From Amycolatopsis camponoti (GTDB taxonomy: Bacteria > Actinomycetota > Actinomycetes > Mycobacteriales > Pseudonocardiaceae): a stretch of DNA of 64,000 bases. The stretch spans positions 1,426,001 to 1,490,000 of the forward strand of contig NZ_CABVGP010000003.1 in the NCBI RefSeq assembly GCF_902497555.1, read 5' to 3'. This document shows positions 52,499 to 63,968 of the stretch, piece by piece. Position numbers and translations under genes: made by a program. The notes under the pieces are model-generated. The model saw only the letters and a list, made by a program, of their open reading frames with translations, did no database searches and was not told the origin of the DNA. Numbering within the stretch: the stretch's first letter is position 1; the number at the start of each line of letters is the position of its first letter.

Positions 52499-52505
52499 CG
52501 CGTTC

Positions 52506-53792
52506 ATGACGCGACGCACCGCAGACCAGGACGCCGAAGTCATCGTCGTCGGCGCCGGACCCGCTGGGTCCACCGTGGCCACCTACCTGGCCCGCGCGGG
52601 CGTCGACGTCCTCCTGCTGGAGAAGACCGAGTTCCCCCGCGAGAAGGTCTGCGGGGACGGCTTGACCCCGCGCGGCGTCAAGCAGCTGATCGACCTGGGC
52701 ATCGACACCAGCGAGGACGCGGGCTGGGTGCACAGCCGCGGCCTGCGGATCCTCACCGGCGACCTGACGCTGGAGCTCGACTGGCCGGACCTGACGAGCT
52801 ACCCGCCGTACGGCGTTTCCCGCACCCGCCACGACTTCGACGACCTGCTCGCGAAGCTCGCGGTGAAGGCCGGTGCCCGGCTGTACGAGCGCACGACCGT
52901 CACCGGCGCGATCACCAGCGCGAGCGGGCGCGTGGTCGGCGTCGAGGCGAAGGTCGGCCCGGAACGGACGCCGGTCAACTACCGCGCGCCGCTGGTCCTG
53001 GCCTGCGACGGCGTGTCCGCGCGGCTCGCGCTGAGCGTCGGCATCCAGAAGAACGAGAAGCGCCCGATGGGCGTGGCGGTGCGCCAGTACTACAAGAGCC
53101 CGCGCCACGACGACCCGTTCATCGAGGGCCACCTCGAGCTGTGGGACAAGTCGGATCCGCGCGACCCGAAGCTGCTGCCCGGCTACGGCTGGGCGTTCCC
53201 GCTCGGCGACGGCACGGTGAACGTCGGCCTCGGCATGTTGTCGACGTCGGCGTCGTTCCGGAACACCGACTACCGCGCGCTGCTGCGCCAGTGGCTCGAC
53301 GGGACGCCCGAGGAGTGGGGCTACCGCGAGGAGAACGCGATCGGCAAGGTCGGCGGCGCCGGGCTGCCGATGGGCTTCAACCGCACCCCGCACTACCGCG
53401 ACGGCCTCCTGCTGCTCGGCGACGCGGGCGGCATGGTCAGCCCGTTCAACGGCGAAGGCATCTCGGCGGCGATGGAGTCGGCTCAGATCGCCGCGGAGGT
53501 CGTCGTGCAGGCGCTTGCCCGCCGCGAAGGGCCTTCGCGCGAGCGGGCGCTGGAGGCGTACCCGCGCGCGGTCGGCGAGCTGATGGGCGGCTACTACCAG
53601 CTGGGGAACGTGTTCGCGAAGATCATCGGCAAGCCGAAGATCATGCACGCGTGCACGAAGTACGGGCTGCGCATCAACAAGCTCCTGCCGCTGGTCTACA
53701 AGGGCCTGTCAGGCTGCTACGACGCCAAGGGCGGCGACGGCGTCGACCGCCTGATCTCGGCGCTGGCGAAGGTCACGCCCACCCCGCGCTGA
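52506..53792 (+). CDS. menJ: Geranylgeranyl reductase-family flavoprotein (MenJ-like)
   Basis: A 428-residue FAD-dependent reductase. The dinucleotide motif is VIVVGAGPAGSTVATYLARA, followed by FPREKVCGDGLTPRGVKQL and the second FAD motif LLLGDAGGMVSPFNGEGISA. Mycobacterial MenJ (Rv0561c), in the same location, reduces one double bond of the menaquinone side chain. The function here is assigned on family and position. A strong terminator follows 12 nt after the stop. Confidence 0.87.
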   Translation: MTRRTADQDAEVIVVGAGPAGSTVATYLARAGVDVLLLEKTEFPREKVCGDGLTPRGVKQLIDLGIDTSEDAGWVHSRGLRILTGDLTLELDWPDLTSYPPYGVSRTRHDFDDLLAKLAVKAGARLYERTTVTGAITSASGRVVGVEAKVGPERTPVNYRAPLVLACDGVSARLALSVGIQKNEKRPMGVAVRQYYKSPRHDDPFIEGHLELWDKSDPRDPKLLPGYGWAFPLGDGTVNVGLGMLSTSASFRNTDYRALLRQWLDGTPEEWGYREENAIGKVGGAGLPMGFNRTPHYRDGLLLLGDAGGMVSPFNGEGISAAMESAQIAAEVVVQALARREGPSRERALEAYPRAVGELMGGYYQLGNVFAKIIGKPKIMHACTKYGLRINKLLPLVYKGLSGCYDAKGGDGVDRLISALAKVTPTPR

Positions 53793-53804
53793 CCCGGATC
53801 CACG

Positions 53805-53836
53805 GGCCCCGGCACGACTTCCGTGCCGGGGCCTTT
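53805..53836 (+). terminator. Terminator after menJ
   Basis: GGCCCCGGCACG (53805-53816) pairs perfectly with CGTGCCGGGGCC (53822-53833) around ACTTC, and is followed by TTT. Confidence 0.9.
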
Positions 53837-53857
53837 CCGCGCGGCCGTGCGCTCCGG

Positions 53858-53979
53858 GGCATCACGCGTGATCCGCGGGGCATCACGCGTGACCAGAGAG
53901 GCATCACGCGTGATCCGGCGGGCATCGGCGTGATGCCCGTCCAGACACGCGTGATGCCCGTCCGAGCACGCGTGATGCC
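53858..53979. repeat. Array of six 21-bp-spaced palindrome units, three direct and three inverted
   Basis: GGCATCACGCGTGA recurs at 53858, 53879 and 53900. The reversed form, ending CGTGATGCC, has its GATGCC at 53932, 53953 and 53974. Every step is exactly 21 bp, and the full units contain the palindrome ATCACGCGTGAT or its ACGCGT core. The whole array forms a large inverted repeat in the 641-bp gap between menJ and nuoA. The stretch from 53980 to about 54190 shows nothing else recognisable. Confidence 0.88.
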
Positions 53980-54212
53980 CCTTGCCGCACCGCCTTTTCG
54001 CGCGCGGACACACGAGTGGCCCAGCAAGTTGGCCGTGCGGCCAGTGGGATAGCTCACACGCTGACGTCCGGATTGTCCGGCCGCCAACCGATCTTGACCG
54101 GTCTTCGTGCAGGTCGTGCGCGCGTCGTCATCGGGCCGTGACAACGATGGCGGGAAAAGTTAGGCCACCCTTATAACACGGGGGCCTAGGGACAAGAGTG
54201 TGAGTCGCGTCC

Positions 54213-54218
54213 TAGACT
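54213..54218 (+). promoter_or_regulatory. Candidate -10 of the nuo operon
   Basis: TAGACT, with GACAAG 16 bp upstream as a weak -35, would start transcription near 54225, just before the two Rex operators. This is a prediction from hexamers only. Confidence 0.35.
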
Positions 54219-54229
54219 CCCCCCATGCT

Positions 54230-54247
54230 TTGTGAATCCCTTCACAT
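54230..54247. promoter_or_regulatory. Rex operator 1 upstream of nuoA
   Basis: TTGTGAATCCCTTCACAT matches TTGTGA-N6-TCACAA at 11 of 12 outer bases. It lies 32 bp (about three turns) from a second site. Rex control of nuo is known in Streptomyces. Confidence 0.85.
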
Positions 54248-54261
54248 CCACGACGAGTGGC

Positions 54262-54279
54262 TTGTGAACTATTTCACAA
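54262..54279. promoter_or_regulatory. Rex operator 2 upstream of nuoA
   Basis: TTGTGAACTATTTCACAA matches the Rex consensus at all 12 outer bases. It lies about 155 bp upstream of the nuoA start. Confidence 0.92.
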
Positions 54280-54433
54280 GCGAGCTGTGTTTTCCCTCCC
54301 GGTCCAGCCACGGGCCGTAAGGAGACCCTGACCCTCGGCGGTGTGACCCAGGTCCCTTAGGGTGCCGACGAGGCCAAGCGGTTCCCCACCACAAGCACAA
54401 CCGCATCGGCGCGGAAAGGATGGCGAAGACCCC

Positions 54434-54853
54434 GTGCTGACGTTGCTGACCCGAACCGACACGGTGCAGCTGGCGCAAGAGGCCCCGAGCCTGAAGCCCT
54501 ACCTGCCCCTGGTCCTGTTGTTCGTGCTGGCGCTCGCGTTCGCCGTGTTGTCGGTGCTGCTGGGCCCGCTCGTCGGCCCCAGCCGCTACAACAAGGCCAA
54601 GCTCGAGGCCTACGAGTGCGGCATCGAACCGTCCCCGCAGCCGCTCGTCGGCGCCGGGCGGATGCCGGTGGCCTACTACATCACCGCGATGCTGTTCATC
54701 CTGTTCGACATCGAGATGGTCTTCCTCTACCCGTTCGCCGTGCAGGCGGACGCGCTGGGCACGTTCGGCCTGGTGGAGATCCTGCTGTTCATCGCGACGG
54801 TCGGCTTCGCGTACGCCTACGTGTGGCGGCGCGGCGGCCTGGATTGGAACTAG
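54434..54853 (+). CDS. nuoA: NADH-quinone oxidoreductase subunit A
   Basis: A 139-residue membrane subunit of complex I with three helices and the conserved loop [20 protein letters not shown], then [20 protein letters not shown]. It is the first of the nuo genes transcribed rightward to the window edge. GTG 54434 is the start; the nearest ribosome site (GGAAAGGA, 54412-54419) is 14 nt away and is better placed for a six-codon ORF (ATG 54420, MAKTPC) that ends just inside nuoA. Confidence 0.94.
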   Translation: MLTLLTRTDTVQLAQEAPSLKPYLPLVLLFVLALAFAVLSVLLGPLVGPSRYNKAKLEAYECGIEPSPQPLVGAGRMPVAYYITAMLFILFDIEMVFLYPFAVQADALGTFGLVEILLFIATVGFAYAYVWRRGGLDWN

Positions 54854-54857
54854 ACCC

Positions 54858-55406
54858 ATGGGCCTCGAAGAGAAACTCCCCAACGGCATCCTGCTGGCCA
54901 GCCTCGAAGGTCTCGTCAACTGGTCGCGGAAGAACTCGATGTGGCCGGCCACCTTCGGGCTCGCCTGCTGCGCGATCGAGATGATGACCGTCGGCGGCTC
55001 CCGCTACGACATCGCCCGCTTCGGCATGGAGCGCTTCAGCGCGACGCCGCGGCAGGCCGACCTGATGATCGTCGCCGGCCGGGTCACGCAGAAGATGGCG
55101 CCGGTCCTGCGTCAGATCTACGACCAGATGGCCGAGCCCAAGTGGGTGCTCGCGATGGGCGTCTGCGCCTCCTCCGGCGGCATGTTCAACAACTACGCGG
55201 TCGTCCAGGGGGTCGACCACGTCGTGCCGGTCGACATGTACCTGCCCGGCTGCCCGCCGCGGCCGGAGATGCTGCTGGACGCGATCCTCAAGCTGCACGC
55301 CAAGATCCAGGACGAGCCGATCAACGCCCGCCGCGCCGCCATCCGCGCCGCCAGCGGGGCCCGCACCGAGCTCGTCGCGTCGTCGATCAAGTACGCGAAG
55401 AAGTAG
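54858..55406 (+). CDS. nuoB: NADH-quinone oxidoreductase subunit B
   Basis: A 182-residue subunit that holds the terminal [4Fe-4S] cluster N2. Cluster ligands lie in [21 protein letters not shown] and [14 protein letters not shown]. It passes electrons to menaquinone at the junction with NuoD. It starts 4 bp after nuoA and is followed by nuoC after 4 bp. Confidence 0.97.
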   Translation: MGLEEKLPNGILLASLEGLVNWSRKNSMWPATFGLACCAIEMMTVGGSRYDIARFGMERFSATPRQADLMIVAGRVTQKMAPVLRQIYDQMAEPKWVLAMGVCASSGGMFNNYAVVQGVDHVVPVDMYLPGCPPRPEMLLDAILKLHAKIQDEPINARRAAIRAASGARTELVASSIKYAKK

Positions 55407-55410
55407 AGCG

Positions 55411-56160
55411 ATGACTGAAACCCCAGAGACCGGCGGCGAGCAGTCCAGCGCCGACCGTCCCGAAGGCGGCCTCGAGCCCCGGGGCACGCGCCCCGCCGAA
55501 CCGGTCGTCACCGGCCGCGAACGCCAGGGCATGTTCGGCGTCCACGGCACCGGCGACACCTCCGGCTACGGCGGCGTCCGGCTCCCGGCCTACAGCCCCG
55601 CGCCGGCCGAGCGCCCGTACGGCGGCTGGTTCGACCAGTTCGCCGACGAGTTCTACGCCGCGCTGTCGGACAACAAGATCCCCGCCGGAGCGATCCTGCA
55701 GACGACGGTCGACCGCGGTGAGATCACCTTCTACGTCGACCGCGAGAAGCTGGCGGAGATCGCGAAGGTCCTGCGCGACGACGGCGGTCTGCGGTTCGAG
55801 CTGCTGTCTTCGGTGTCCGGCGTGGACTACGGCGTCGACGTCCCGCAGCGGCTGCACGCGGTCTACCACTTCACGTCGCTGACCTACCGCCGCCGGATCC
55901 GCCTCGAGGTCACCCTCGACGTCGAGGACGCGCACGTGCCGTCGCTGGTCGGGATCTACCCGACCGCCGACTGGCAGGAGCGCGAAGCCTGGGACATGTT
56001 CGGCATCGTCTTCGACGGCCACCCCGCGCTGACCCGCATCCTCATGCCGGACGACTGGGACGGCCACCCCCAGCGCAAGGACTACCCGCTCGGCGGGATC
56101 CCGGTCGAATACAAGGGCGCGGAGATCCCGCCGCCGGACCAGCGGAGGTCGTACTCGTGA
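55411..56160 (+). CDS. nuoC: NADH-quinone oxidoreductase subunit C
   Basis: A 249-residue peripheral-arm subunit. The ~80-residue acidic N-terminal extension ([20 protein letters not shown]) precedes the conserved domain with [56 protein letters not shown] and [16 protein letters not shown]. The stop overlaps the nuoD start by 4 bp. NuoC and NuoD are separate here, not fused as in E. coli. Confidence 0.96.
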   Translation: MTETPETGGEQSSADRPEGGLEPRGTRPAEPVVTGRERQGMFGVHGTGDTSGYGGVRLPAYSPAPAERPYGGWFDQFADEFYAALSDNKIPAGAILQTTVDRGEITFYVDREKLAEIAKVLRDDGGLRFELLSSVSGVDYGVDVPQRLHAVYHFTSLTYRRRIRLEVTLDVEDAHVPSLVGIYPTADWQEREAWDMFGIVFDGHPALTRILMPDDWDGHPQRKDYPLGGIPVEYKGAEIPPPDQRRSYS

Positions 56161-57488
56161 CGATTAACGAAGACACCACCGAAGTTCCCGAGGCCGACAG
56201 CCGCGACACCACCGAAGGCCGCGTCTACTCGGTCTCCGGCGGCGACTGGGACGACGTCATCGCCGACGCGGCGCACGACGAGCGCATGGTCATCAACATG
56301 GGCCCGCAGCACCCGTCGACGCACGGCGTGCTCCGGCTCGTGCTGGAGATGGAGGGCGAGACCGTCACGCAGCTGCGGTCGGTCATCGGCTACCTCCACA
56401 CCGGCATCGAGAAGAACTGCGAGTACCGGACCTGGACCCAGGGCGTCACCTTCGTGACGCGCATGGACTACCTGGCCCCGCTTTCGACGGAGATGGCGTA
56501 CTGCCTCGGTGTCGAGAAGCTGCTGCAGATCGAGGCCCCGCGCCGCGCGCAGCTGCTGCGCGTGATGCTGCTGGAGATCAACCGCATCGGCTCGCACCTG
56601 GTCTACATCGCCACCGGCGGCATGGAGCTCGGCGCCACCACCGCGATGACGCTCGGCTTCCGCGAGCGCGAGATCGTGCTGCACCTGCTGGAGCACCTCA
56701 CCGGCCTGCGCATGAACCACGCGTTCATCCGCCCCGGCGGCCTCGCGCAGGACATGCCCGAGGACTACCGCGAGAAGGTCACCGAATTCGTCAAGACGAT
56801 GAAGGAACGCCTTCCGCTGTACGACAAGCTCTTCACCGGGCAGCCGATCTGGCGCAACCGGCTCAAGGGCGTCGGGTACCTGCCGGTCGACGCGTGCCTC
56901 GCGCTCGGCGTCACCGGCCCGGTGCTGCGGTCGGCGGGCCTCCCGTGGGACCTGCGCAAGACCGAGCCGTACTCCTGCTACGACGAGTTCGACTTCGACG
57001 TCCCGGTCGACAACGGCGCCGACTGCTGGTCGCGCTACCTGATCCGGGTGCACGAGATGCACGAGAGCCTCAAGATCATCGAGCAGTGCCTGGAGAAGCT
57101 CGAGCCGGGCCCGGTCATGGTCGAGGACAAGAAGGTCGCCTGGCCCGCGCAGCTGTCCATCGGCAGCGACGGCATGGGCAACTCGCTCGAGCACGTCAAG
57201 AAGATCATGGGCCAGTCGATGGAGTCCCTGATCCACCACTTCAAGCTGGTCACCGAGGGCTTCAAGGTGCCGGCCGGGCAGGTCTACACCTCGGTCGAGT
57301 CGCCGCGCGGCGAGCTGAGCGCGCACCTGGTGTCCGACGGCGGCACGCGGCCGCTGCGGGTCCACGTGCGCGAACCGAGCTTCGTGAACCTGCAGTCGAT
57401 GCCCGCCATGGCCGAAGGCGGCCTGGTCGCGGACGTGATCGCCGCGATCGCCTCGATCGACCCCGTCATGGGGGGAGTGGACCGATGA
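56157..57488 (+). CDS. nuoD: NADH-quinone oxidoreductase subunit D
   Basis: A 443-residue 49-kDa-type subunit that forms the quinone site with NuoB. It shows [20 protein letters not shown] with the quinone-site His, [40 protein letters not shown], and the C-terminal DPVMGGVDR ending. It has a ~40-residue acidic N-terminal extension. It overlaps nuoC and nuoE by 4 bp each. Confidence 0.97.
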   Translation: MTINEDTTEVPEADSRDTTEGRVYSVSGGDWDDVIADAAHDERMVINMGPQHPSTHGVLRLVLEMEGETVTQLRSVIGYLHTGIEKNCEYRTWTQGVTFVTRMDYLAPLSTEMAYCLGVEKLLQIEAPRRAQLLRVMLLEINRIGSHLVYIATGGMELGATTAMTLGFREREIVLHLLEHLTGLRMNHAFIRPGGLAQDMPEDYREKVTEFVKTMKERLPLYDKLFTGQPIWRNRLKGVGYLPVDACLALGVTGPVLRSAGLPWDLRKTEPYSCYDEFDFDVPVDNGADCWSRYLIRVHEMHESLKIIEQCLEKLEPGPVMVEDKKVAWPAQLSIGSDGMGNSLEHVKKIMGQSMESLIHHFKLVTEGFKVPAGQVYTSVESPRGELSAHLVSDGGTRPLRVHVREPSFVNLQSMPAMAEGGLVADVIAAIASIDPVMGGVDR

Positions 57489-58341
57489 GCACAGCTGTTC
57501 CCGAGCCGGGCCCCAACGACGCCGTGACGACGCACGCGGCGGCCGGCCCGGACACCGACGTGATCGCCATCGCGCCCGACCCCGCGGTCGCCGCCGGGAT
57601 CATCGAAGACACCCCGCTCGAAGACATCTTCGACGAAGGTGTCGTGGCCAGGGCCCAGGACCTGATCGCGCGCTACCCGATGTCCCGCTCGGCGCTGCTG
57701 CCGATGCTGCACCTCGTGCAGTCGGTGCAGGGCTACGTCAGCCAGGAGGGCATCGCGTTCTGCGCGAAGCAGCTCGAGCTGTCCGATGCCGAGGTCAGCG
57801 CGGTCGCGACGTTCTACACGATGTACAAGCGCAAGCCGTGCGGCGAGCACCTCGTGAGCGTCTGCACCAACACGCTGTGCGCGGCCATGGGCGGTGACGC
57901 GATCTACAAGAAGCTCCAGACGCACCTCGGTTCCGAGGAGAAGCCGCTGGGGCACAACGAGACCGCGGGCACGCCGAACGAGCCGGGCTCGGTCACCCTC
58001 GAGCACGCCGAGTGCCTCGCGGCCTGCGACCTCGCGCCGGTCATCCAGGTCAACTACGAGTACTTCGACAACCAGACCGAGGACAAGGCCGTCGCGCTGG
58101 TCGACGCGCTGCGGGCGGGCAAGAAGCCGGCGCCGACGCGCGGGGCGCCGCTGTCCAGCTTCAAGGGCGCCGAACTGCAGCTCGCCGGGTTCTTCCCGGA
58201 GGACGAGCGCCAGTACCGCACGGACGTCGACGGTCCTTCGCAGGCCGTCGAGACGCTGCGCGGCGCGAAGCTCGCGCAGGACCGCGGCTGGGTCGCCCCG
58301 GTGGCTTCCGATGTGCCGTTGCCAGAAGTGGAGAAGAAGTA

Positions 58342-58342
<1 letters not shown>
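57485..58342 (+). CDS. nuoE: NADH-quinone oxidoreductase subunit E
   Basis: A 285-residue 24-kDa-type subunit with a [2Fe-2S] cluster: ligands in [14 protein letters not shown] and [14 protein letters not shown]. It is longer than the ~170 residues of E. coli NuoE because of an N-terminal acidic segment and a C-terminal ~85-residue tail ([20 protein letters not shown]), a feature I also associate with Streptomyces NuoE. It overlaps nuoF by 1 bp (TAATG). Confidence 0.95.
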
Positions 58343-59636
<1,294 letters not shown>

Positions 59637-59640
<4 letters not shown>

Positions 59641-62111
59641 CGATCGCGCCCGACAAGCCCGAAACGGCCGCGACGCCGGTCCCCGAAGGCCACGTCAAGC
59701 TGGTCATCGACGGCGAAGAGGTCATCGCCCCCAAGGGCGAGCTGATCATCCGCACGGCCGAGCGCCTCGGCACGGTCATCCCGCGGTTCTGCGACCACCC
59801 GCTCCTCGACCCGGCGGGCGCCTGCCGCCAGTGCCTGGTCGAGGTCGAGATGGGCGGCCGGCCGATGCCGAAGCCGCAGGCGTCCTGCACGATGACCGTC
59901 GCCGACGGCATGGTCGTCAAGACGCAGCTGACGTCGCCGGTCGCGGACAAGGCCCAGCAGGGTGTGATGGAGCTCTTGCTCATCAACCACCCGCTGGACT
60001 GCCCGATCTGCGACAAGGGCGGCGAGTGCCCGCTGCAGAACCAAGCGCTGGCCCACGGCCGCGCGGAGTCGCGGTTCGTCGACACCAAGCGGACGTTCCC
60101 GAAGCCGCTGCCGATCTCCACGCAGGTGCTGCTGGACCGCGAACGCTGCGTCCTCTGCCAGCGCTGCACCCGGTTCTCCCGCGAGATCGCCGGCGACCCG
60201 TTCATCGAGCTCCTCGAACGCGGCGCCCACCAGCAGATCGGCACCGCGGAGACGGCGGACGTCCTGGACCTGGCCTCGCGCACCACCAGCGGCCAGCCGT
60301 TCCAGAGCTACTTCTCCGGCAACGTCATCCAGATCTGCCCGGTCGGTGCCCTCACGAGCGCCGCCTACCGGTTCCGCTCCCGCCCGTTCGACCTGGTGTC
60401 CGCGCCGAGCGTCTGCGAGCACTGCTCGTCCGGCTGCGCCGAGCGCACCGACTTCCGGCGCGGCAAGGTCCAGCGCAAGCTGGCCGGCGACGACCCCGAA
60501 GTCAACGAAGAGTGGATCTGCGACAAGGGCCGGTTCGCCTTCCGCTACACCGGAGCCGAGGACCGCATCCGGCGCCCGCTGGTCCGCAACCGCGAGACCG
60601 GTGAGCTGGAGGAAGCTTCCTGGACCGACGCGCTGCGCGCCGCCGCCGAGGGCCTCACCGCGGCCCGTTCCAACGGTGGTGTCGGCGTCCTGACCGGCGG
60701 CCGGCTGACCGTCGAGGACGCCTACGCGTACTCGAAGTTCGCCCGCGTCGCCCTGCAGACCAACGACGTCGACTTCCGCGCCCGGCCGCACTCGGCCGAG
60801 GAGCTGGCCTTCCTCACCTCGCACGTCGTGGGCGTGACGCCGGAGTCCGGCGTCACCTTCGGCGAGATCGAGCGGGCCCGCACGGTCCTGTGCGTGGCGT
60901 TCGAGCCCGAGGACGAAGCGCCGATCGTGTTCCTGCGGCTGCGCAAGGCGGCCCGCAAGAACCGCACCCGCGTCGTCCACTTGGGACAGTGGACTACCTC
61001 GTCGGTGCACAAGACGTTCGGCGAGCTGCTCGCCTGCGTCCCCGGGACCGAGCCCGCCGCCATCGACGGCATCGCCAAGCACGCGCCGGACCTCGACGAG
61101 GCCCTGCGCGGCGAGCACGCCGTCGTCCTGGTCGGCGAGCGCGCCGCCCAGGTGCCCGGCCTGTTCTCCGCCCTGCACGACCTGGTGGAGCGCACCGGCG
61201 TCCGGCTCGCGTGGATCCCGCGCCGCGCCGGCGACCGCGGCGCCCTCGCCACCGGCTGCGTGCCGACGCTGCTGCCGGGCGGGCACCGGGTGGGCGACGA
61301 CGCGGCCCGCGTCGCCGTCGAAAACGCCTGGGGCGTCCCGATCCCGGCCGCGCCGGGCCGCGACACCACCGGCATCCTGCAGGCGGCTTCGGCCCGCGAG
61401 CTCGGCGGCCTGGTCGTCGGCGGCGTCGACCCGTTCGACCTGCCGGACCCGGACCTCGCGCTGCGCGCGCTGGACAACGCCGGCTTCGTCGTCAGCCTCG
61501 AACTCCGCCACAGCGCGGTGACCGAGCGCGCGGACGTCGTGCTCCCGGTGGCCGCGTCCGACGAGAAGGCGGGCAGCTACCTCAACTGGGAGGGCCGCAC
61601 CCGCCCGTTCGACGTCACGCTCGAAGGCACCGGCGCCCTGCCGGACTGCCGGGTGCTCGACACCCTCGCCGTCGAGATGGACGCCGACCTGTTCACGCAG
61701 ACGCCGGCCGCCTCCCGCGGCGACTTCGAGAAGCTCGGCCCGGCTTCGGCCCTGCGCTGGGGCAACGTCGAGGCCGAGACCGGAGGCGCCACGGCGGCTC
61801 CGCTCGCCGGCCAGGCGGTCCTGTCGAGCTGGCGCCAGCTGATCGACAACGGGTCGCTGCAGGACGGCGAGCCGCACCTGAAGGGCACCCAGCGCAAGCC
61901 GGTCGCGCGGCTGTCCGCGAAGACCGCCGAAGGGCTGGGCACGACCGTGAAGGTGAGCACCGAACGCGGTGCGATCACGCTGCCGCTGGAGATCGCGGAC
62001 CTACCTGACGGCGTCGTGTGGCTGCCGGGCAACTCCGACGGCTCCGCCGTGTTCAAGACGCTCGGTGCCGGGCACGGCGCCGTCGTGAACCTCGCTGGGG
62101 GTGAACAGTGA
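59637..62111 (+). CDS. nuoG: NADH-quinone oxidoreductase subunit G
   Basis: An 824-residue 75-kDa-type subunit. The N-terminal [2Fe-2S] ligands are in [20 protein letters not shown]. The His/Cys [4Fe-4S] cluster is in [20 protein letters not shown], and a further cluster is in [14 protein letters not shown] with ICPVGALT. The molybdopterin-like domain keeps the N7-type cysteines [14 protein letters not shown] and a later [10 protein letters not shown]. It relays electrons from NuoF to NuoI. Overlaps nuoH by 4 bp. Confidence 0.96.
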
Positions 62112-63457
62112 CACCGTTGCTCACCGAGGTCGCCGTCGGGAGTGTGCCCGACGCCGCGACGCGGGCGGCGCTCCTGGCGGACGACCCGTTGTGGATGATC
62201 CTGCTGAAGTCCGTGGTCATCCTGCTGATCGGCCCGATCCTGACGATCCTGCTGATCGTCTGGGAGCGCAAGGCCGTCGGCCGGATGCAGAACCGGCCCG
62301 GCCCCAACCGCGTCGGCCCGAACGGCTACCTGCAGTCCCTGGCGGACGCGCTCAAGCTGCCGTTCAAGGAACAGATCATCCCGGACACGGCCGACCGCAA
62401 GGTGTACTTCCTCGCCCCGGTCATCTGCGTGGTGCCGCCGCTGATCGCGCTGGCGGCCATCCCGTTCGGCCCGGTGGTGTCGATCTTCGGTGAGCGGACC
62501 GTGCTGCAGCTGCTCGACCTGCCGGTCAGCGCGCTGGTGATCCTGGCCTGCTCCTCGATCGGCGTCTACGGCATCGTGCTCGCCGGCTGGGCCTCGGGCT
62601 CGCCGTACCCGCTGCTCGGTGGCATGCGCTCGGCCGCGCAGGTGATCTCGTACGAGATCGCGATGGGCCTGTCGATCGTCGCGGTCATCCTGCAGTCCGG
62701 CTCGCTGGACCTGGCCGACATCGTCGCCAAGCAGCAGCCGGCGTGGTTCCTCTACCTGATCCCGAGCTTCGTGATCTACCTGATCTCGATGGTCGGCGAG
62801 ACCAACCGCGCCCCGTTCGACCTCCCCGAGGCCGAGTCGGAGCTGGTCGGCGGCTTCCACACCGAGTACAGCTCGATGAAGTTCGCGATGTTCTTCCTCG
62901 CCGAGTACGTCAACATGGTGATCGTCTCGGCGTTCGCGACGACGCTGTTCCTCGGCGGCTGGATGGCCCCGTGGCCGCTGTCGCTGATCGGGAACAACGT
63001 CCTCAACACCGGCTGGTGGCCGGTGCTGTGGTTCTTCGCGAAGATGTTCGTCCTGCTGTTCGGGTTCATCTGGCTGCGCGGCACGCTGCCCCGCCTGCGC
63101 TACGACCAGTTCATGCGCCTGGGCTGGAAGGTCCTGGTCCCGCTGAACCTGGTCTGGATCGTCATGGTGACCTTCGCGAAGGTCATCGCCTGGAACACCG
63201 CGTCGATCATCATCGCCGCGGTCGCCATCTTCATCGTCATCGCGCTCTTCTTCTACGTCCGCGCGTCGGGCCGCGAAGAGGAGAGCGAGACCATCCCGGT
63301 GACCGGCGGCGGTTTCCCGGTCCCGCCGCTGGACCTCAAGGTTCCGCAGACCACCCCGCGTCAGAAGGCTTTGGCCAAGGCCGAAGCCAAGGCGGCCCGC
63401 CGCAAGCCGGCGGCCGTCGGTACCGCAAAGGAAGGAGCGCAAGATGGGGTTTCTTGA
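62108..63457 (+). CDS. nuoH: NADH-quinone oxidoreductase subunit H
   Basis: A 449-residue membrane subunit (about eight helices) that, with NuoA, NuoB and NuoD, forms the quinone chamber. Landmarks are [55 protein letters not shown] and [21 protein letters not shown] ~70-residue charged C-terminal tail ([20 protein letters not shown]) goes beyond the usual length. It overlaps nuoI by 14 bp. Confidence 0.96.
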   Translation: MTPLLTEVAVGSVPDAATRAALLADDPLWMILLKSVVILLIGPILTILLIVWERKAVGRMQNRPGPNRVGPNGYLQSLADALKLPFKEQIIPDTADRKVYFLAPVICVVPPLIALAAIPFGPVVSIFGERTVLQLLDLPVSALVILACSSIGVYGIVLAGWASGSPYPLLGGMRSAAQVISYEIAMGLSIVAVILQSGSLDLADIVAKQQPAWFLYLIPSFVIYLISMVGETNRAPFDLPEAESELVGGFHTEYSSMKFAMFFLAEYVNMVIVSAFATTLFLGGWMAPWPLSLIGNNVLNTGWWPVLWFFAKMFVLLFGFIWLRGTLPRLRYDQFMRLGWKVLVPLNLVWIVMVTFAKVIAWNTASIIIAAVAIFIVIALFFYVRASGREEESETIPVTGGGFPVPPLDLKVPQTTPRQKALAKAEAKAARRKPAAVGTAKEGAQDGVS

Positions 63458-63968
63458 TCCCGTCAAGGGCTTCGGCGTCACCTTCGGGATGATGTTCAAG
63501 AAGGTCGCCACCGAGGAGTACCCCGAGGCCGGCGCCCCCGCCGCCCCGCGGTACCACGGGCGCCACCAGCTGAACCGCCACCCGGACGGCCTCGAGAAGT
63601 GCGTCGGCTGCGAGCTGTGCGCGTGGGCGTGCCCGGCGGACGCGATCTTCGTCGAGGGCGGTGACAACACCGAGGAAGCCCGGTTCTCCCCGGGCGAGCG
63701 GTACGGCGCGGACTACCAGATCAACTACCTGCGCTGCATCGGCTGCGGCCTCTGCATCGAGGCGTGCCCGACGCGGTCGCTGACGATGATCAACTTCTAC
63801 GAGCTGGCCGACGACGACCGCCAGCGGCTGATCTACACGAAGGAAGACCTGCTCGCCCCGCTGCTGCCCGGCATGGAGCAGCCGCCGCACCCGATGCGGC
63901 TGGGCGAGAACGAGCAGGACTACTACGTGAACGGGCCCGAACTGGCACGCGGGGAGGGCGTCAAGTGA
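63444..63968 (+). CDS. nuoI: NADH-quinone oxidoreductase subunit I
   Basis: A 174-residue ferredoxin-like subunit with two [4Fe-4S] clusters (N6a, N6b). The ligands are in [17 protein letters not shown] and [18 protein letters not shown]. It bridges NuoG and NuoB. The ATG lies in the last codons of nuoH with AAGGAGCG just upstream. The stop overlaps the nuoJ start (GTGA). Confidence 0.97.
   Translation: MGFLDPVKGFGVTFGMMFKKVATEEYPEAGAPAAPRYHGRHQLNRHPDGLEKCVGCELCAWACPADAIFVEGGDNTEEARFSPGERYGADYQINYLRCIGCGLCIEACPTRSLTMINFYELADDDRQRLIYTKEDLLAPLLPGMEQPPHPMRLGENEQDYYVNGPELARGEGVK

Noticed and set aside
53858..53979. Possible CRISPR array
   Set aside because: The units are only 21 bp with no unique spacers, orientation flips midway, and no cas genes are present.
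53717..54144. Minus-strand ORFs over the palindrome array with ITRDxxGITRD-like repeats
   Set aside because: The peptide repeats only reflect translation of the 21-bp DNA repeat (seven codons); there is no ribosome site or domain.
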